The notes under the pieces were generated by a model, which was given only the letters and a program-made list of their open reading frames with translations, was not told where the DNA came from and did not search any database. A DNA stretch of 26,156 nt, from positions 1 through 26,156 of the forward strand of contig LKNC01000002.1 of assembly GCA_001564255.1 (NCBI GenBank), read 5' to 3'. This DNA comes from Natrialbaceae archaeon Tc-Br11_E2g1. Lineage in GTDB: Archaea; Halobacteriota; Halobacteria; Halobacteriales; Natrialbaceae. Positions 1-9,850 of this stretch are shown in pieces (the first letter of the stretch is position 1; each line of letters opens with the position of its first letter). A program made the position numbers and the translations under genes.

Positions 1-41
1 CACAGCAAGCTGGTTGCTCGCGGTGTTTGATTTCGAGAAAA

Positions 42-114
42 CGCCCGAGGCGGGATTTGAACCCGCGTCACGACCGTGACAGGGTCGTATGATGGGCCAC
101 TACACCACCCGGGC
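42..114 (-). tRNA. tRNA-Asp (anticodon GTC)
   Basis: Read on the minus strand, this folds into a complete cloverleaf. It has a 7-bp acceptor stem (GCCCGGG with CTCGGGC, one G-U pair) and a 5-bp anticodon stem CGACC/GGTCG closing the loop CTGTCAC, which gives anticodon GTC (Asp). The T arm has GCGGG/CCCGC around TTCAAAT. The discriminator base is G, as expected for tRNA-Asp. No CCA is encoded and no intron is present. T-rich sequence just after the 3' end (GTTTTC on the minus strand) may end transcription. Confidence 0.96.
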
Positions 115-141
115 TTGCAACTGCACGTCCTTCGCTCGAGG

Positions 142-147
142 TATTAA
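142..147 (-). promoter_or_regulatory. TATA-like box of tRNA-Asp
   Basis: The minus-strand hexamer TTAATA lies about 28 bases upstream of the tRNA 5' end, the usual archaeal TATA distance. It sits in an A/T-rich patch that stands out in GC-rich DNA. Position and composition are the only evidence. Confidence 0.5.
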
Positions 148-202
148 GGGTTTTCAATTAAACTCCGTTTGGTACGTCGAGTCGGGCCACCTCTCCCCCG
201 GC

Positions 203-214
203 GTATAATTATAC
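203..214. promoter_or_regulatory. AT-rich perfect palindrome GTATAATTATAC
   Basis: A perfect 12-bp palindrome between the divergent tRNA-Asp and rpo cluster. It is nearly all A/T in a GC-rich genome. It could be a TATA element readable on both strands, a regulator site, or chance. There is no direct evidence of function. Confidence 0.3.
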
Positions 215-238
215 CAAAATGACACTTTCCGGAAGGCG

Positions 239-244
239 TTTATA
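239..244 (+). promoter_or_regulatory. Candidate distal TATA box (TTTATA) of the rpo operon
   Basis: TTTATA matches the haloarchaeal TATA consensus. It lies about 165 bases before rpoH, so transcription from here would give a leader of about 140 nt. A second A/T box (TTAAAT at 333-338) is closer to the gene, and which one is used cannot be settled from sequence. Confidence 0.4.
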
Positions 245-332
245 CGAGAACGGGGTATCCCCGAGTGTGAACGTCTGCCCCGGTCAGGATCACCCGGCCG
301 TTAGCACTGCTTGTGGCTGTAGTTAGTAACGG

Positions 333-338
333 TTAAAT
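333..338 (+). promoter_or_regulatory. Candidate proximal TATA box (TTAAAT) of the rpo operon
   Basis: TTAAAT lies 75 bases before the rpoH ATG. A start about 27 bases downstream (near 362) would leave a leader of about 45 nt. It competes with the TTTATA at 239-244 as the main box. Confidence 0.4.
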
Positions 339-407
339 GCGTCCCGCCTGTAGGTCACTGCAGTATCTCGTGACAGCCGCTTCTCTCCCGTTAGCCCAGA
401 CCAACAC

Positions 408-635
408 ATGGTAGACGTAAGCCAACACGAACTCGTTCCGGAGCACACGGTTCTCGAGGAGACGGACCTCGAGGACGTGCTCGGAGAGTACGACATCGAC
501 CGCACAGACTTGCCCAAGATCAAACGAACCGACCCGGCCCTGCCCGACGATGCGGAGGTAGGGGACGTGATCGAGATCGTCCGGGATTCCCGAACGACCG
601 ATCAGGCAGTAGTATATCGACTCGTGGTAGAATAA
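408..635 (+). CDS. rpoH: DNA-directed RNA polymerase subunit H (Rpo5)
   Basis: Small archaeal RNA polymerase subunit, counterpart of the C-terminal domain of eukaryotic RPB5. It belongs to the jaw region of the enzyme and is needed for promoter opening. The product is 75 residues, the length of the ORF75 that opens the classical Halobacterium rpo cluster. The core pattern (HELVPEH near the N-terminus, a central [11 protein letters not shown] stretch, and DVIEIVRDS followed by YRLVV) is typical of the family. The ATG at 408 is the natural start, with no Shine-Dalgarno before it. The stop TAA abuts the rpoB2 ATG at 636 directly, so the two are cotranscribed and probably translationally coupled. 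Confidence 0.97.
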   Translation: MVDVSQHELVPEHTVLEETDLEDVLGEYDIDRTDLPKIKRTDPALPDDAEVGDVIEIVRDSRTTDQAVVYRLVVE

Positions 636-2210
636 ATGCCAACAGAAATGAACCGATCGAAACGGCGTGACATCTCGCGTGAGTACTTCTCGAAAGAACG
701 GCTCGCGGAACACCACTACCGTTCGTTCAACGCCTTCCTCAACAGGGGGATGCAGGAGGTCGTCGACGAGAAAGAGACGATCGAGACGGACATCGGCGAC
801 AAGGAAGGCGAGGAACCGGTCCACGTCGAACTCGGCGACGTTCGGGTCGTGACCCCGCGAGTGCGGGAGGCGGACGGTTCGGAGGAACTGCTCTATCCCC
901 AGGAAGCCCGGCTGCGAAACATTACGTATTCAGCCCCCGTGTTCATGGAGATGTCGATCGTGAAAGGCGAGGAGGGCGACCAGCGCGTGGTCGACTCCGC
1001 CGAAACCAAGGTCGGCCGGATGCCGGTCATGGTCGGCTCGGATAAGTGTAACATCGCGGGCTTTTCCGACGAGGAACTGATCGACATCGGCGAGGACCCC
1101 GCCGACCCCGGTGGGTACTTCATCGTCAACGGCTCCGAGCGCGTTCTGATGACCAGCGAGGACCTCGCACCGAACAAGATCCTCGCCGAGTACGACACCA
1201 AGTACGGCGACGAGATTCAGGTCGCGAAAACGTTCTCCCAGCGTCGTGGCTACCGCGCGCTCGTCCTCTGTGAACGTGGTCGCGACGGCTTACTCGAGGT
1301 CAGCTTCCCCTCCGTCTCGGGTTCGATCGACTTCGTCACCCTCGTGCGTGCGCTCGGTCTCGAGTCCGACGAGGAGATCGTCCACAAGGTCTCGAACGAC
1401 CCGGAGGTCGTCAAGTACATGCTCGAGAACCTAGAGGAAGCCCAAGTCCAGACCGAAGAGGAGGCGATCGAGGCCCTCGGCAAACGCGTCGCCTCCGGGC
1501 AGGGGAAAAACTACCAGCTCAAGCGGGCGAACTACGTGATCGATCGGTACCTTCTGCCACACCTCCACGAGGACGGCGTCGACGAGGAGGACGTCCGGAT
1601 CAACAAGGCCCACTACCTCTGTCGGATGGCCGAGGCGTGTTTCGAACTCGCACTGGAGCGTCGGGAGTCAGACGACAAGGACCACTACGCCAACAAGCGC
1701 CTGAAGGTCTCCGGGGACCTGATGAAAGACCTCTTCCGGACGGCACTGAACAAGCTGGCCCGGGACGTCAAATACCAACTCGAGCGGGCGAACATGCGAA
1801 ACCGTCAGCTTTCGGTGAACACCGTCGTTCGGTCGGACGTGCTCACCGAGCGCCTCGAGCACCCGATCGCGACGGGCAACTGGGTCGGTGGCCGTTCGGG
1901 CGTTTCACAGCTCGTCGACCGGACGGACTTCATGGGCGTTCTCTCTCACCTGCGCCGTCTGCGTTCTCCGCTTTCCCGCTCACAGCCTCACTTCGAGGCA
2001 CGGGACCTCCACGCGACCCAGTGGGGTCGCATCTGCCCTTCCGAGACCCCGGAGGGGCCAAACTGTGGCCTGGTGAAGAACTTCGCACAGGCGATGGAGC
2101 TGTCCCAAAACGTCGAGGATGAACAGGACCTCAAACGAGAACTGGCGTCGATGGGTGTCGAGGGGATCCCCGGCATCGAGGGCGTCGACCGAACCACAGC
2201 AGACGACTGA
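636..2210 (+). CDS. rpoB2: DNA-directed RNA polymerase subunit B'' (Rpo2N)
   Basis: N-terminal half of the second-largest RNA polymerase subunit, corresponding to the first half of bacterial beta or eukaryotic RPB2 (protrusion and lobe). The 524-residue length fits halophile and methanogen B''. Recognisable stretches are FVNGSERV-type sequence near residue 160 (here [11 protein letters not shown]), the segment QLSVNTVV near residue 390, and the [22 protein letters not shown] region, followed by [17 protein letters not shown], the RPB2-family signature. The start ATG directly follows the rpoH stop. It ends one base before the rpoB1 start, so B'' and B' are expressed together. The split between B'' and B' is normal in halophiles and is not a frameshift. 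Confidence 0.97.
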   Translation: MPTEMNRSKRRDISREYFSKERLAEHHYRSFNAFLNRGMQEVVDEKETIETDIGDKEGEEPVHVELGDVRVVTPRVREADGSEELLYPQEARLRNITYSAPVFMEMSIVKGEEGDQRVVDSAETKVGRMPVMVGSDKCNIAGFSDEELIDIGEDPADPGGYFIVNGSERVLMTSEDLAPNKILAEYDTKYGDEIQVAKTFSQRRGYRALVLCERGRDGLLEVSFPSVSGSIDFVTLVRALGLESDEEIVHKVSNDPEVVKYMLENLEEAQVQTEEEAIEALGKRVASGQGKNYQLKRANYVIDRYLLPHLHEDGVDEEDVRINKAHYLCRMAEACFELALERRESDDKDHYANKRLKVSGDLMKDLFRTALNKLARDVKYQLERANMRNRQLSVNTVVRSDVLTERLEHPIATGNWVGGRSGVSQLVDRTDFMGVLSHLRRLRSPLSRSQPHFEARDLHATQWGRICPSETPEGPNCGLVKNFAQAMELSQNVEDEQDLKRELASMGVEGIPGIEGVDRTTADD

Positions 2211-2211
2211 T

Positions 2212-4041
2212 ATGAGTAGTCAACAGCGCGAAGCCAAGGTGTACGTGAACGGGTCGCTGGTGGGGACCCACCCGAACCCGCACGAACTGGCCGAACAGAT
2301 CCGGGAGGCACGACGTATGGGCGACGTAAGCGAGATGGTCAACGTCTCGGTGAAAGACCGCACCCGCGAGGTGATCGTCAACGCCGACGCGGGGCGTGCC
2401 CGCCGTCCACTGCTCGTCGTCGAGGACGGCGAACCCCGCATCACTGACGCGGAGACCGAGGCACTCCAGGAGGGGAGCCTCGAGTTCGAGGACCTCGTCT
2501 CCCACGGTTACGTCGAGTTCATCGACGCCGAGGAAGAGGAGGATATTCTGGTGGCCGTCGACGAGGACGATTTGACGGAGGAACACACCCACCTCGAGAT
2601 CGACCCACAGCTCATCTTCGGGATCGGTGCGGGGATGATCCCGTACCCAGAGCACAACGCGAGTCCGCGTATCACGATGGGTGCGGGGATGGTAAAACAG
2701 TCGCTTGGCCTGCCGAGTGCGAACTACCGGATCCGCCCGGACACGCGCCAGCACCTGCTGCATTACCCACAGCTGTCGATGGTCAAGACCCAGACGACCG
2801 AACAGATCGGCTTCGACGACCGGCCCGCTGCCCAGAACTTCGTCGTCGCCGTGATGAGCTACGAGGGGTTCAACATCGAGGACGCGCTGGTGATGAACAA
2901 AGCCAGCGTCGAACGTGCGCTCGCTCGCTCCCATTTCTTCCGGACCTACGAGGGCGAGGAACGCCGCTATCCCGGCGGGCAGGAAGACCGCTTCGAGATC
3001 CCGAGCCAGGACGTCCGTGGTGCCCGTGGTGAGGAAGCCTACGCACACTTAGACGAGGACGGACTGGTCAACCCCGAGACGAAAGTCGACGAGAACTCGG
3101 TGTTACTCGGGAAGACCTCCCCGCCACGGTTCTTAGAGGAGCCTGACGACATGGGTGGGCTCAGCCCCCAGAAACGCCGTGAAACGTCGGTGACGATGCG
3201 TTCGGGGGAGAGCGGCGTCGTCGACACGGTCACGCTGATGGAAGGCGAGGACGGCTCGAAGCTCTCGAAGGTCTCGGTGCGTGACGAACGGATCCCCGAA
3301 CTTGGGGACAAGTTCGCGTCCCGCCACGGCCAGAAGGGGGTCATCGGCCACCTCGCACCCCAGGAGGACATGCCGTTTACCGAGGACGGGGTCGTACCCG
3401 ACCTCGTGCTCAACCCACACGCTCTGCCCTCGCGGATGACCGTCGGGCACATCTTGGAGATGCTCGGTGGCAAACTCGGCTCGATGGAGGGACGCCGTGT
3501 CGACGGGACGCCGTTTTTGGGCGAAGACCAGAGCGAACTCCGTGATGGTCTCGAGGACGCCGGCTTCAACTCCGCCGGCAAGGAAACGATGTACTCGGGG
3601 ATCACCGGCGAGAAGATCGAGGCCGAAATCTTCGTCGGGATCATCTTCTACCAGAAACTGTACCACATGGTCTCGAACAAGTTACACGCCCGCTCGCGCG
3701 GGCCGGTGCAGGTACTCACCCGCCAGCCCACCGAGGGGCGTGCCCGCGAGGGTGGGCTCCGTATCGGGGAGATGGAACGTGACGTGTTCATCGGTCACGG
3801 CGCGGCACTGACGCTGAAAGAGCGACTGCTCGATGAGTCCGACCGCGAGTTCATCAACATCTGTGGGACCTGTGGGATGACCGCGACCGAGAACGTCGAG
3901 CAACGACGGGTATACTGTCCGAACTGTGGCGAGGAGACGGACATCCACGAGATCGAGATGAGCTACGCGTTCAAGCTCTTGCTCGACGAGATGAAAGCGC
4001 TCGGAATCGCACCGCGACTCGAACTCGAAGACGCCGTATAA
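2212..4041 (+). CDS. rpoB1: DNA-directed RNA polymerase subunit B' (Rpo2C)
   Basis: C-terminal half of the B subunit (hybrid-binding, wall and anchor regions), 609 residues. The motif [12 protein letters not shown] at residues 365-376 holds the conserved lysines near the active centre. A zinc site has Cys551/Cys554 and Cys569/Cys572, matching the RPB2 C-terminal clamp zinc finger. The frame is open upstream to 2119, but the ATG at 2212, one base after the rpoB2 stop, is the right start because the extra 31 residues overlap rpoB2 and are not B'-like. No Shine-Dalgarno is evident, so coupling with rpoB2 is likely. The TAA is followed three bases later by rpoA1. Confidence 0.97.
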   Translation: MSSQQREAKVYVNGSLVGTHPNPHELAEQIREARRMGDVSEMVNVSVKDRTREVIVNADAGRARRPLLVVEDGEPRITDAETEALQEGSLEFEDLVSHGYVEFIDAEEEEDILVAVDEDDLTEEHTHLEIDPQLIFGIGAGMIPYPEHNASPRITMGAGMVKQSLGLPSANYRIRPDTRQHLLHYPQLSMVKTQTTEQIGFDDRPAAQNFVVAVMSYEGFNIEDALVMNKASVERALARSHFFRTYEGEERRYPGGQEDRFEIPSQDVRGARGEEAYAHLDEDGLVNPETKVDENSVLLGKTSPPRFLEEPDDMGGLSPQKRRETSVTMRSGESGVVDTVTLMEGEDGSKLSKVSVRDERIPELGDKFASRHGQKGVIGHLAPQEDMPFTEDGVVPDLVLNPHALPSRMTVGHILEMLGGKLGSMEGRRVDGTPFLGEDQSELRDGLEDAGFNSAGKETMYSGITGEKIEAEIFVGIIFYQKLYHMVSNKLHARSRGPVQVLTRQPTEGRAREGGLRIGEMERDVFIGHGAALTLKERLLDESDREFINICGTCGMTATENVEQRRVYCPNCGEETDIHEIEMSYAFKLLLDEMKALGIAPRLELEDAV

Positions 4042-4044
4042 CCA

Positions 4045-6969
4045 ATGCGAAACACGACACCCAAAGACATCGGATCGATCTCCTTCGGGCTCATGGAGCC
4101 CGAGGAGTACCGGGAGATGAGTGCGACGAAAATCATCACCGCGGACACGTACGACGACGACGGCTTCCCCATCGACATGGGGCTTATGGATCCCCGGCTC
4201 GGCGTTATCGATCCCGGCCTCGAGTGTAAGACCTGTGGACAACACTCCGGGTCCTGTCCCGGTCACTTCGGGCACATCGAACTCGCCGCGCCGGTGATTC
4301 ACGTCGGGTTCACGAAGCTGATCCGCCGACTGTTGCGAGGGACCTGTCGGGAGTGTTCGAAGCTCCTGCTTACCGAAGACGAACGCGAGGAGTTTCGAGC
4401 CCAGGTCGACGAGGCCCGCAAGCTAGGCCGGGACGTAAACGACGTGACGAAGGCGGCGATCCGGCAGGCCCGCAAGAAAGACCGGTGTCCCCACTGTGGG
4501 GAAGTCCAGTACGACATCGACCACGAGAAGCCGACCACCTACTACGAGGTCCAGCAGGTTCTGACGAGTGAGTACTCCCAACGCATCGCCGCAGCGATGC
4601 AAGGTGGCGAGGACGGCGAACGGGTGACACCCGACGAACTCGCCACGGAGACGGATATCGACCTCACACGGATAAACGAGATCCTCTCGGGGTCGTTCCG
4701 TCCACGGGAGAGCCAGCGTAAGGCCTTAGAGAAGGCCCTCGACGTGGAACTCACCGAGGAGGACACGAACAAGCTGATGCCAAGTGACATCCGCGACTGG
4801 TTCGAGGCCATCCCGGACGTGGACATGGAGGTCCTGGGAATCGATCCGGCGAAGTCCCGCCCCGAGTGGATGATCCTCACCGTCCTCCCCGTTCCGCCGG
4901 TGACGGCCCGCCCCTCGATTACGCTCGACAACGGCCAGCGAAGCGAGGACGACCTCACCCACAAGCTCGTGGACATCATCCGGATCAACCAGCGCTTCAT
5001 GGAGAACCGCGAGGCGGGTGCCCCCCAGCTGATCATCGAGGACCTGTGGGAACTACTCCAGTATCACGTCACCACCTTCATGGACAACGAGATCAGCGGG
5101 ACGCCGCCGGCCCGCCACCGTTCGGGTCGCCCACTCAAGACCCTCAGTCAGCGACTGAAAGGCAAGGAGGGTCGCTTCCGTGGCTCCCTTTCGGGGAAGC
5201 GTGTCAACTTCTCGGCCCGTACCGTCATCTCGCCGGACCCGACGCTCAGCCTGAACGAAGTCGGTGTGCCAGACCGGGTCGCAAAGGAGATGACCCAGAC
5301 GATGAACGTCACCGAGCGCAACCTCGCCGATGCCCGCCGGTACGTCTCGAACGGGCCGGAGGGACACCCCGGGGCGAACTACGTTCGTCGGCCCTACGGC
5401 CGCCGACTGAAAGTCACCGAGAAGAACTGCGAGGCCTTAGCCGAGAAAGTCGACCCCGGCTGGGAAGTCAACCGGCACCTCATCGACGGCGACATCGTCA
5501 TCTTCAACCGCCAGCCGTCGCTCCACCGGATGAGTATTATGGCTCACGAAGTCGTCGTGATGCCGTACAAGACGTTCCGGCTCAACACCGTCGTCTGTCC
5601 GCCGTACAACGCCGACTTCGACGGTGACGAGATGAACATGCACGCACTGCAAAACGAGGAGGCACGTGCGGAAGCTCGCGTCCTCATGCGCGTGCAAGAA
5701 CAGATCCTCTCCCCACGTTTCGGTGAGAACATCATCGGAGCGATCCAGGACCACATAAGCGGGATGTACCTGCTGACCCACGACAACCCCCGCTTCAACG
5801 AGACGCAAGCACTCGACTTACTGCGGGCGACCCGGATCGACGAACTACCCGAGCCGAGCGGCATCGACGCCGAGGGCGAGCCGTTCTGGACCGGCCACGA
5901 CGTCTTCTCGGAACTGCTTCCCGACGACCTCGACCTCGAGTTCACCGGCACCGTCGGCGACGACGTCGTCGTCGAGGACGGCCAACTCGTCTCCGGAACC
6001 ATCGCCGAAGACGAGGTCGGCGAGTTCGGCGGCGAGATCGTCGACAAGATCACGAAGCTCTATGGCAACACCCGATCGCGGATCTTCATAAACGAGGTCT
6101 CGACGCTCGCGATGCGAGCGATCATGCACTTTGGCTTCTCGATCGGTATCGACGACGAGACGATCCCCAACGAAGCCCGAGAACGCATCGACGAGACGAT
6201 CGCGGACGCGAACGACCGCGTCGAGGAACTCATCGGGGCCTACGAGCGAAGCGAACTCGAGAGCCTGCCCGGCCGGACGATCGACGAGACCCTCGAGATG
6301 AAGATCATGCAGACCCTCTCGCGTGCGCGTGACAACGCAGGTAACATCGCAGAAGAGCACTTCGAGGGCACCAACCCGGCGGTCGTGATGGCCGAGTCCG
6401 GTGCGCGCGGGTCGATGCTCAACCTGACCCAGATGGCCGGCTGTGTCGGCCAGCAGGCTGTCCGGGGCGAACGGATAAATCGGGGGTACGAGGATCGGAC
6501 CCTCAGTCACTACGAACCGAACGACCTCTCCGCTGAGGCCCACGGCTTCGTCGAGAACTCCTACACCGCCGGTCTCACCCCACGGGAGTTTTTCTTCCAC
6601 GCGATGGGTGGCCGCGAGGGCTTGGTCGACACCGCAGTCCGGACCTCCAAATCCGGCTACCTCCAGCGTCGGCTGATCAACGCGCTGTCGGAACTCGAGA
6701 CCCAGTACGACGGAACGGTCCGGGATACCAGCGACACGATCGTCCAGTTCGAGTTCGGTGAGGACGGCACCTCGCCGGTGAAAGTCTCCTCGAAGGCCGA
6801 CCACGACATCGACGTCGAGGGGATCGCCGACCGCGTGCTCGAGGCGGAGTTCGACACCGAACGGGAACGCGAGGAGTTCTTCGGTATGAAACCACGTCCG
6901 ACGAACCTCTCTGAGTACGCCGACAGGCGTCAAAGCGTCGAGGAGACGGAGGTGACCTCCGATGACTAA
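4045..6969 (+). CDS. rpoA1: DNA-directed RNA polymerase subunit A' (Rpo1N)
   Basis: Catalytic large subunit, N-terminal part, 974 residues. Zinc-binding positions are Cys61, Cys64, Cys71 and His74 (clamp), with a second set Cys101/Cys104 and Cys148/Cys151. The Mg-binding motif NADFDGD spans residues 522-528, with catalytic Asp524, Asp526 and Asp528 in a double-psi beta-barrel. Between the second zinc site and the VLPVPP region there is an insertion (about residues 168-243) relative to non-halophile A'. Its core (about 193-237) reads like a Cro/XRE helix-turn-helix. The end of the gene overlaps rpoA2 by eight bases. The rest of the large subunit (trigger loop and C-terminal clamp) is encoded by rpoA2. 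Confidence 0.97.
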   Translation: MRNTTPKDIGSISFGLMEPEEYREMSATKIITADTYDDDGFPIDMGLMDPRLGVIDPGLECKTCGQHSGSCPGHFGHIELAAPVIHVGFTKLIRRLLRGTCRECSKLLLTEDEREEFRAQVDEARKLGRDVNDVTKAAIRQARKKDRCPHCGEVQYDIDHEKPTTYYEVQQVLTSEYSQRIAAAMQGGEDGERVTPDELATETDIDLTRINEILSGSFRPRESQRKALEKALDVELTEEDTNKLMPSDIRDWFEAIPDVDMEVLGIDPAKSRPEWMILTVLPVPPVTARPSITLDNGQRSEDDLTHKLVDIIRINQRFMENREAGAPQLIIEDLWELLQYHVTTFMDNEISGTPPARHRSGRPLKTLSQRLKGKEGRFRGSLSGKRVNFSARTVISPDPTLSLNEVGVPDRVAKEMTQTMNVTERNLADARRYVSNGPEGHPGANYVRRPYGRRLKVTEKNCEALAEKVDPGWEVNRHLIDGDIVIFNRQPSLHRMSIMAHEVVVMPYKTFRLNTVVCPPYNADFDGDEMNMHALQNEEARAEARVLMRVQEQILSPRFGENIIGAIQDHISGMYLLTHDNPRFNETQALDLLRATRIDELPEPSGIDAEGEPFWTGHDVFSELLPDDLDLEFTGTVGDDVVVEDGQLVSGTIAEDEVGEFGGEIVDKITKLYGNTRSRIFINEVSTLAMRAIMHFGFSIGIDDETIPNEARERIDETIADANDRVEELIGAYERSELESLPGRTIDETLEMKIMQTLSRARDNAGNIAEEHFEGTNPAVVMAESGARGSMLNLTQMAGCVGQQAVRGERINRGYEDRTLSHYEPNDLSAEAHGFVENSYTAGLTPREFFFHAMGGREGLVDTAVRTSKSGYLQRRLINALSELETQYDGTVRDTSDTIVQFEFGEDGTSPVKVSSKADHDIDVEGIADRVLEAEFDTEREREEFFGMKPRPTNLSEYADRRQSVEETEVTSDD
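6948..6955 (+). promoter_or_regulatory. Strong Shine-Dalgarno of rpoA2 within rpoA1
   Basis: GGAGGTGA is fully complementary to the usual archaeal 16S rRNA 3' end and sits six bases before the rpoA2 ATG. It is the left part of the palindrome GGAGGTGACCTCC (6948-6960), so it could be partly masked until ribosomes translating rpoA1 open it. Most other starts in the cluster have no such site. Confidence 0.65.
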
Positions 6970-8146
6970 CGTCGAGTACGACGTAAGCGACGACGTGGTC
7001 GCCCTCGTCGAGGACACCGACCTCCCCCGACGGCTCAGAGACCGCGTCTACGAGACCATAGCGGACCGGGAGCCCACCCTAGAGCAGGCGGCGGACATCG
7101 CGGAGGCAGTCGAGGCGAAGTACCTGGATACGCGGATCGATCCGCTCGATCCCGTCGGGACGGTCTCCGCCCAATCGATCGGCGAACCCGGGACCCAGCT
7201 GACGATGAACACGTTCCACTACGCGGGTGTCGCCGAGATCGACGTCACCCAGGGACTGCCCCGGCTGATCGAACTGGTCGACGCCCGGAAGACCCCGGAC
7301 ACGCCGATGATGACGGTTCACCTGGAAGACGAGTACGCCAAAGAACGCGAGAAAGCCCACGAAGTCGTCTGGAACATCGAGGCCACGAAGATCCTCGCGC
7401 TCGGTGACGTTTCGACGAACGTCGCGGACATGCGCGTCCAGATCTCGCTCAACGAGGACACCCTACAAGAGCGGATGATCGCGGCCGAAGAGATCGCCGA
7501 GATCATAGAAGACGAACTCGGCGTGGAGACGGTCCAGCAGGGGGCGGCGATCGAGTTCGGCCCCGAAGAGCCCTCCTACCGGGATTTGCTCCAGCTGGTC
7601 GAGGAACTGCGTGACATCACGTTCAAGGGCATAGAGGAGGTCTCCCGGGTCGTCATCCGCCGGGAAGAACTCGAAGAGGGCGAGGAGTTTGTCCTCTACA
7701 CCGAGGGGTCGGCGTTCGGCGACGTTCTCGACATCGAGGGTGTCGACGCCTCGAGGACGACCTGCAACAACATCCACGAGATCCACCGTAACCTCGGGAT
7801 CGAGGCCGCCCGAGAGGCGATCATCGAGGAGACGCACAACACCTTAGCAGAACAGGGTCTCGACGACGTCAACGTCCGACACCTCATGCTCGTCGCGGAC
7901 ATCATGACCAACCGCGGCGAGATCGAGTCGATCGGTCGCCACGGTATCTCCGGGTCGAAAGACTCCGTGCTCGCGCGTGCGGCCTTCGAGGTGACGGTCA
8001 ACCACCTGCTCAACGCCGCCATCCACGGCGAGGAAGACGCCCTCGAGGGCGTCACCGAGAACGTCATCGTCGGCAAACCGATCAAACTCGGTACCGGTGA
8101 CGTCAACCTCCGGATGAGATCCAGTACCGGCAGGCAGGCCGACTGA
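6962..8146 (+). CDS. rpoA2: DNA-directed RNA polymerase subunit A'' (Rpo1C)
   Basis: C-terminal part of the large RNA polymerase subunit, 394 residues. It supplies the trigger loop and the C-terminal clamp. The stretch [19 protein letters not shown] followed by [19 protein letters not shown] is the conserved trigger-loop region, and the C-terminal GKPIKLGTG is typical of A''. The ATG at 6962 overlaps the last eight bases of rpoA1 and follows a good Shine-Dalgarno, so it is the well-supported start. The stop is followed two bases later by the nusA start. Confidence 0.97.
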   Translation: MTNVEYDVSDDVVALVEDTDLPRRLRDRVYETIADREPTLEQAADIAEAVEAKYLDTRIDPLDPVGTVSAQSIGEPGTQLTMNTFHYAGVAEIDVTQGLPRLIELVDARKTPDTPMMTVHLEDEYAKEREKAHEVVWNIEATKILALGDVSTNVADMRVQISLNEDTLQERMIAAEEIAEIIEDELGVETVQQGAAIEFGPEEPSYRDLLQLVEELRDITFKGIEEVSRVVIRREELEEGEEFVLYTEGSAFGDVLDIEGVDASRTTCNNIHEIHRNLGIEAAREAIIEETHNTLAEQGLDDVNVRHLMLVADIMTNRGEIESIGRHGISGSKDSVLARAAFEVTVNHLLNAAIHGEEDALEGVTENVIVGKPIKLGTGDVNLRMRSSTGRQAD

Positions 8147-8148
8147 GG

Positions 8149-8568
8149 ATGGCCATCACGCTCGAGGACGAGGCCCGGGGCTATCTCGCCGCCTTCGAGG
8201 ATCGAACGGGAGTGACCGGACGGGACTGTCTGGTTCTCGAAGAACGGTTGCTCATCGTCGTCCCGGTCGGGGAGATAGCCGACGCGATCGGACCCGGCGG
8301 CGAGACAGTCGGGCGGTTCGAGGAAGACGTCGACAGGCCGGTCAGGCTCGTCGAGGACGCCGACGAGCCGGCTGACTTCATCGCAAACGCGCTCGCACCC
8401 GCGGCGGTCTACAACGTGACCGTAAGCGAGAACGACGACCTCGTCGCCTACGTCGAGGTCGCAAGCGAGGATCGTGGCGTCGCGATCGGGAAAGGCGGGT
8501 GGACGATCGAGGCCGCACGGACGCTCGCGAACCGTCACTTTGGGGTCGACGACGTCCAGTTGATCTGA
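8149..8568 (+). CDS. nusA: NusA-like KH-domain transcription factor
   Basis: Short archaeal NusA-type protein of 139 residues, the same length as the ORF139 at this place in the Halobacterium rpo cluster. It has two KH RNA-binding domains with GxxG loops GPGG (48-51) and GKGG (114-117). It lacks the N-terminal RNA-polymerase-binding and S1 domains of bacterial NusA, as all archaeal members do. It is thought to bind nascent RNA and affect termination or antitermination. It is the last gene of the rpo transcription unit, two bases after rpoA2. A gap of 177 bases with a new promoter box then precedes rpsL. Confidence 0.95.
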   Translation: MAITLEDEARGYLAAFEDRTGVTGRDCLVLEERLLIVVPVGEIADAIGPGGETVGRFEEDVDRPVRLVEDADEPADFIANALAPAAVYNVTVSENDDLVAYVEVASEDRGVAIGKGGWTIEAARTLANRHFGVDDVQLI

Positions 8569-8712
8569 CGGCGGTGTTCGGGGACCTCCTGCCCGCCGAG
8601 GCTCGCTGCGTCGATCTGTGGCCGTAACTCAAAGCCGTGAAACGCCCTCAAATACGACTAGCGACCCCGCTCGAGCCTTCTCACGGCGTCTTTTGAAACC
8701 GAAACAGGGACG

Positions 8713-8718
8713 CTTAAG
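8713..8718 (+). promoter_or_regulatory. TATA-like box of rpsL-rpsG
   Basis: The A/T hexamer CTTAAG (TTAA core) lies 28-33 bases before the rpsL ATG, so the mRNA would be leaderless or nearly so. This suggests the ribosomal protein pair can be transcribed apart from the rpo genes. I see no clear terminator in the rest of the 8569-8745 gap. Confidence 0.5.
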
Positions 8719-8745
8719 TGCCCTCGTTGGTTAGCCGCTGGTACT

Positions 8746-9174
8746 ATGGCAAACGGCAAATACGCCGCGCGCAAGCTCAAAAAGGACCGCCAGAACCAGC
8801 GGTGGTCCGACTCGGACTACGCGCGACGTGCACGGGGCCTTCGCGAGAAGTCAGACCCCCTCGAGGGCGCTCCGCAAGGTCGTGGTATCGTACTGGAGAA
8901 AGTGGGTATCGAGGCGAAACAGCCCAACTCGGCGATCCGAAAGTGCGTTCGGGTTCAGCTGATCAAAAACGGGAAACAGGTCACCGCGTTCTGTCCCGGT
9001 GACGGTGCCATTTCCTTTATCGACGAACACGACGAGGTTACCATCGCCGGTATCGGTGGTGCGAAAGGTCGTGCGATGGGTGACCTCTCGGGTGTCAACT
9101 ACAAAGTCGAGAAGGTAAACGGCGTCTCGATGATCGAACTCGTTCGCGGGAACGCCGAGAAACCGGTGCGATAA
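8746..9174 (+). CDS. rpsL: 30S ribosomal protein S12
   Basis: Small-subunit ribosomal protein uS12, which contacts the decoding centre and helps secure accuracy of tRNA selection. It has 142 residues, the normal archaeal length. The decoding-site motif PNSA at residues 60-63 (in [10 protein letters not shown]) and the C-terminal [13 protein letters not shown] pattern are clear. The start at 8746 is supported by the A/T box about 30 bases upstream. It is followed two bases after its stop by rpsG, forming the conserved S12-S7 pair that usually travels with fusA. Confidence 0.98.
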   Translation: MANGKYAARKLKKDRQNQRWSDSDYARRARGLREKSDPLEGAPQGRGIVLEKVGIEAKQPNSAIRKCVRVQLIKNGKQVTAFCPGDGAISFIDEHDEVTIAGIGGAKGRAMGDLSGVNYKVEKVNGVSMIELVRGNAEKPVR

Positions 9175-9176
9175 TC

Positions 9177-9785
9177 ATGGCGGCAGAGGACCAACCCGAA
9201 CCCGACGCCCCGGTCGACGACAGCAACGTCTCCGCACAGCTTTTCGGCAAGTGGAGCGTCACCGAAATCGAGTACGCCGACCCCTCGACCGAACGGTACA
9301 TCAACGTCACGCCGGTCGCTCACACGATGGGGCGTCACGCCGGCAAGCAGTTCAAGAAGTCGGAGGTCTCGATCGTCGAGCGATTTATCAATCGCCTGAT
9401 GCAGACCGAAGAGAACACGGGCAAAAAACAGCAGACGCTGAACATCGTCCGTGATGCGTTCGAACTCGTCGCCGAGCGCACCGAGGAAAACCCCGTGCAG
9501 GTGCTCGTCAACGCAGTCGAGAACGCGGCACCGCGTGAGGAGACCGTCCGCCTGAAATACGGTGGTATCTCCGTGCCCAAGGCAGTCGACGTCGCACCCC
9601 AGCGTCGGGTCGACCAGGCACTGAAGTTCCTCGCCGAAGGCGTCCAGAACGACTCCTTTAAGTCGGCGACGTCCGCCGAGGAGGCAGTCGCCAACCAGCT
9701 CGTCCGCGCGGCTGACTACGACGTCGGCGTCTACGCGATCAGTCAGAAAGAGGAAAAAGAGCGCGTTGCGGCTGCCGCCCGCTAA
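9177..9785 (+). CDS. rpsG: 30S ribosomal protein S7
   Basis: Small-subunit ribosomal protein uS7, which binds the 3' major domain of 16S rRNA and nucleates assembly of the head of the 30S subunit. It has 202 residues with a short acidic haloarchaeal N-terminal extension before FGKWS. Family patterns include HTMGRHAGKQFKK, IVERFINRLM, NPVQVLVNAVENAAPREE and PQRRVDQALKFL. The start ATG is two bases after the rpsL stop and no Shine-Dalgarno is visible, so it is cotranscribed and probably coupled. It converges on the minus-strand gene at 9851. Confidence 0.98.
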   Translation: MAAEDQPEPDAPVDDSNVSAQLFGKWSVTEIEYADPSTERYINVTPVAHTMGRHAGKQFKKSEVSIVERFINRLMQTEENTGKKQQTLNIVRDAFELVAERTEENPVQVLVNAVENAAPREETVRLKYGGISVPKAVDVAPQRRVDQALKFLAEGVQNDSFKSATSAEEAVANQLVRAADYDVGVYAISQKEEKERVAAAAR

Positions 9786-9796
9786 GATCGCTTTCG

Positions 9797-9812
9797 CGGC
9801 TTTTCCGTTTCG
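9797..9812 (+). terminator. Possible T-rich terminator after rpsG
   Basis: Short T runs (CTTTC, CTTTTCC, GTTTC) follow the rpsG stop within 25 bases. Archaeal termination uses T tracts, and the converging gene makes a terminator here likely. The tracts are short, so this is weak. Confidence 0.3.
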
Positions 9813-9850
9813 ACCGACTACTCGCCAGTGTCGTCTGTGTGCCGACAGTC

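Noticed and set aside
2119..2211. In-frame N-terminal extension of rpoB1
   Set aside because: It lies inside rpoB2 in another frame, and the ATG at 2212 directly follows the rpoB2 stop.
636..4041. Split rpoB as a frameshifted or broken gene
   Set aside because: A separate B'' and B' is the normal state in halophiles and many methanogens, and each part has its own start and stop.
5845..7017. Long open frame antisense to rpoA1 and rpoA2
   Set aside because: It mirrors the codon pattern of the real genes in high-GC DNA. The plus strand encodes conserved polymerase motifs throughout, and the antisense product has no recognisable domain.
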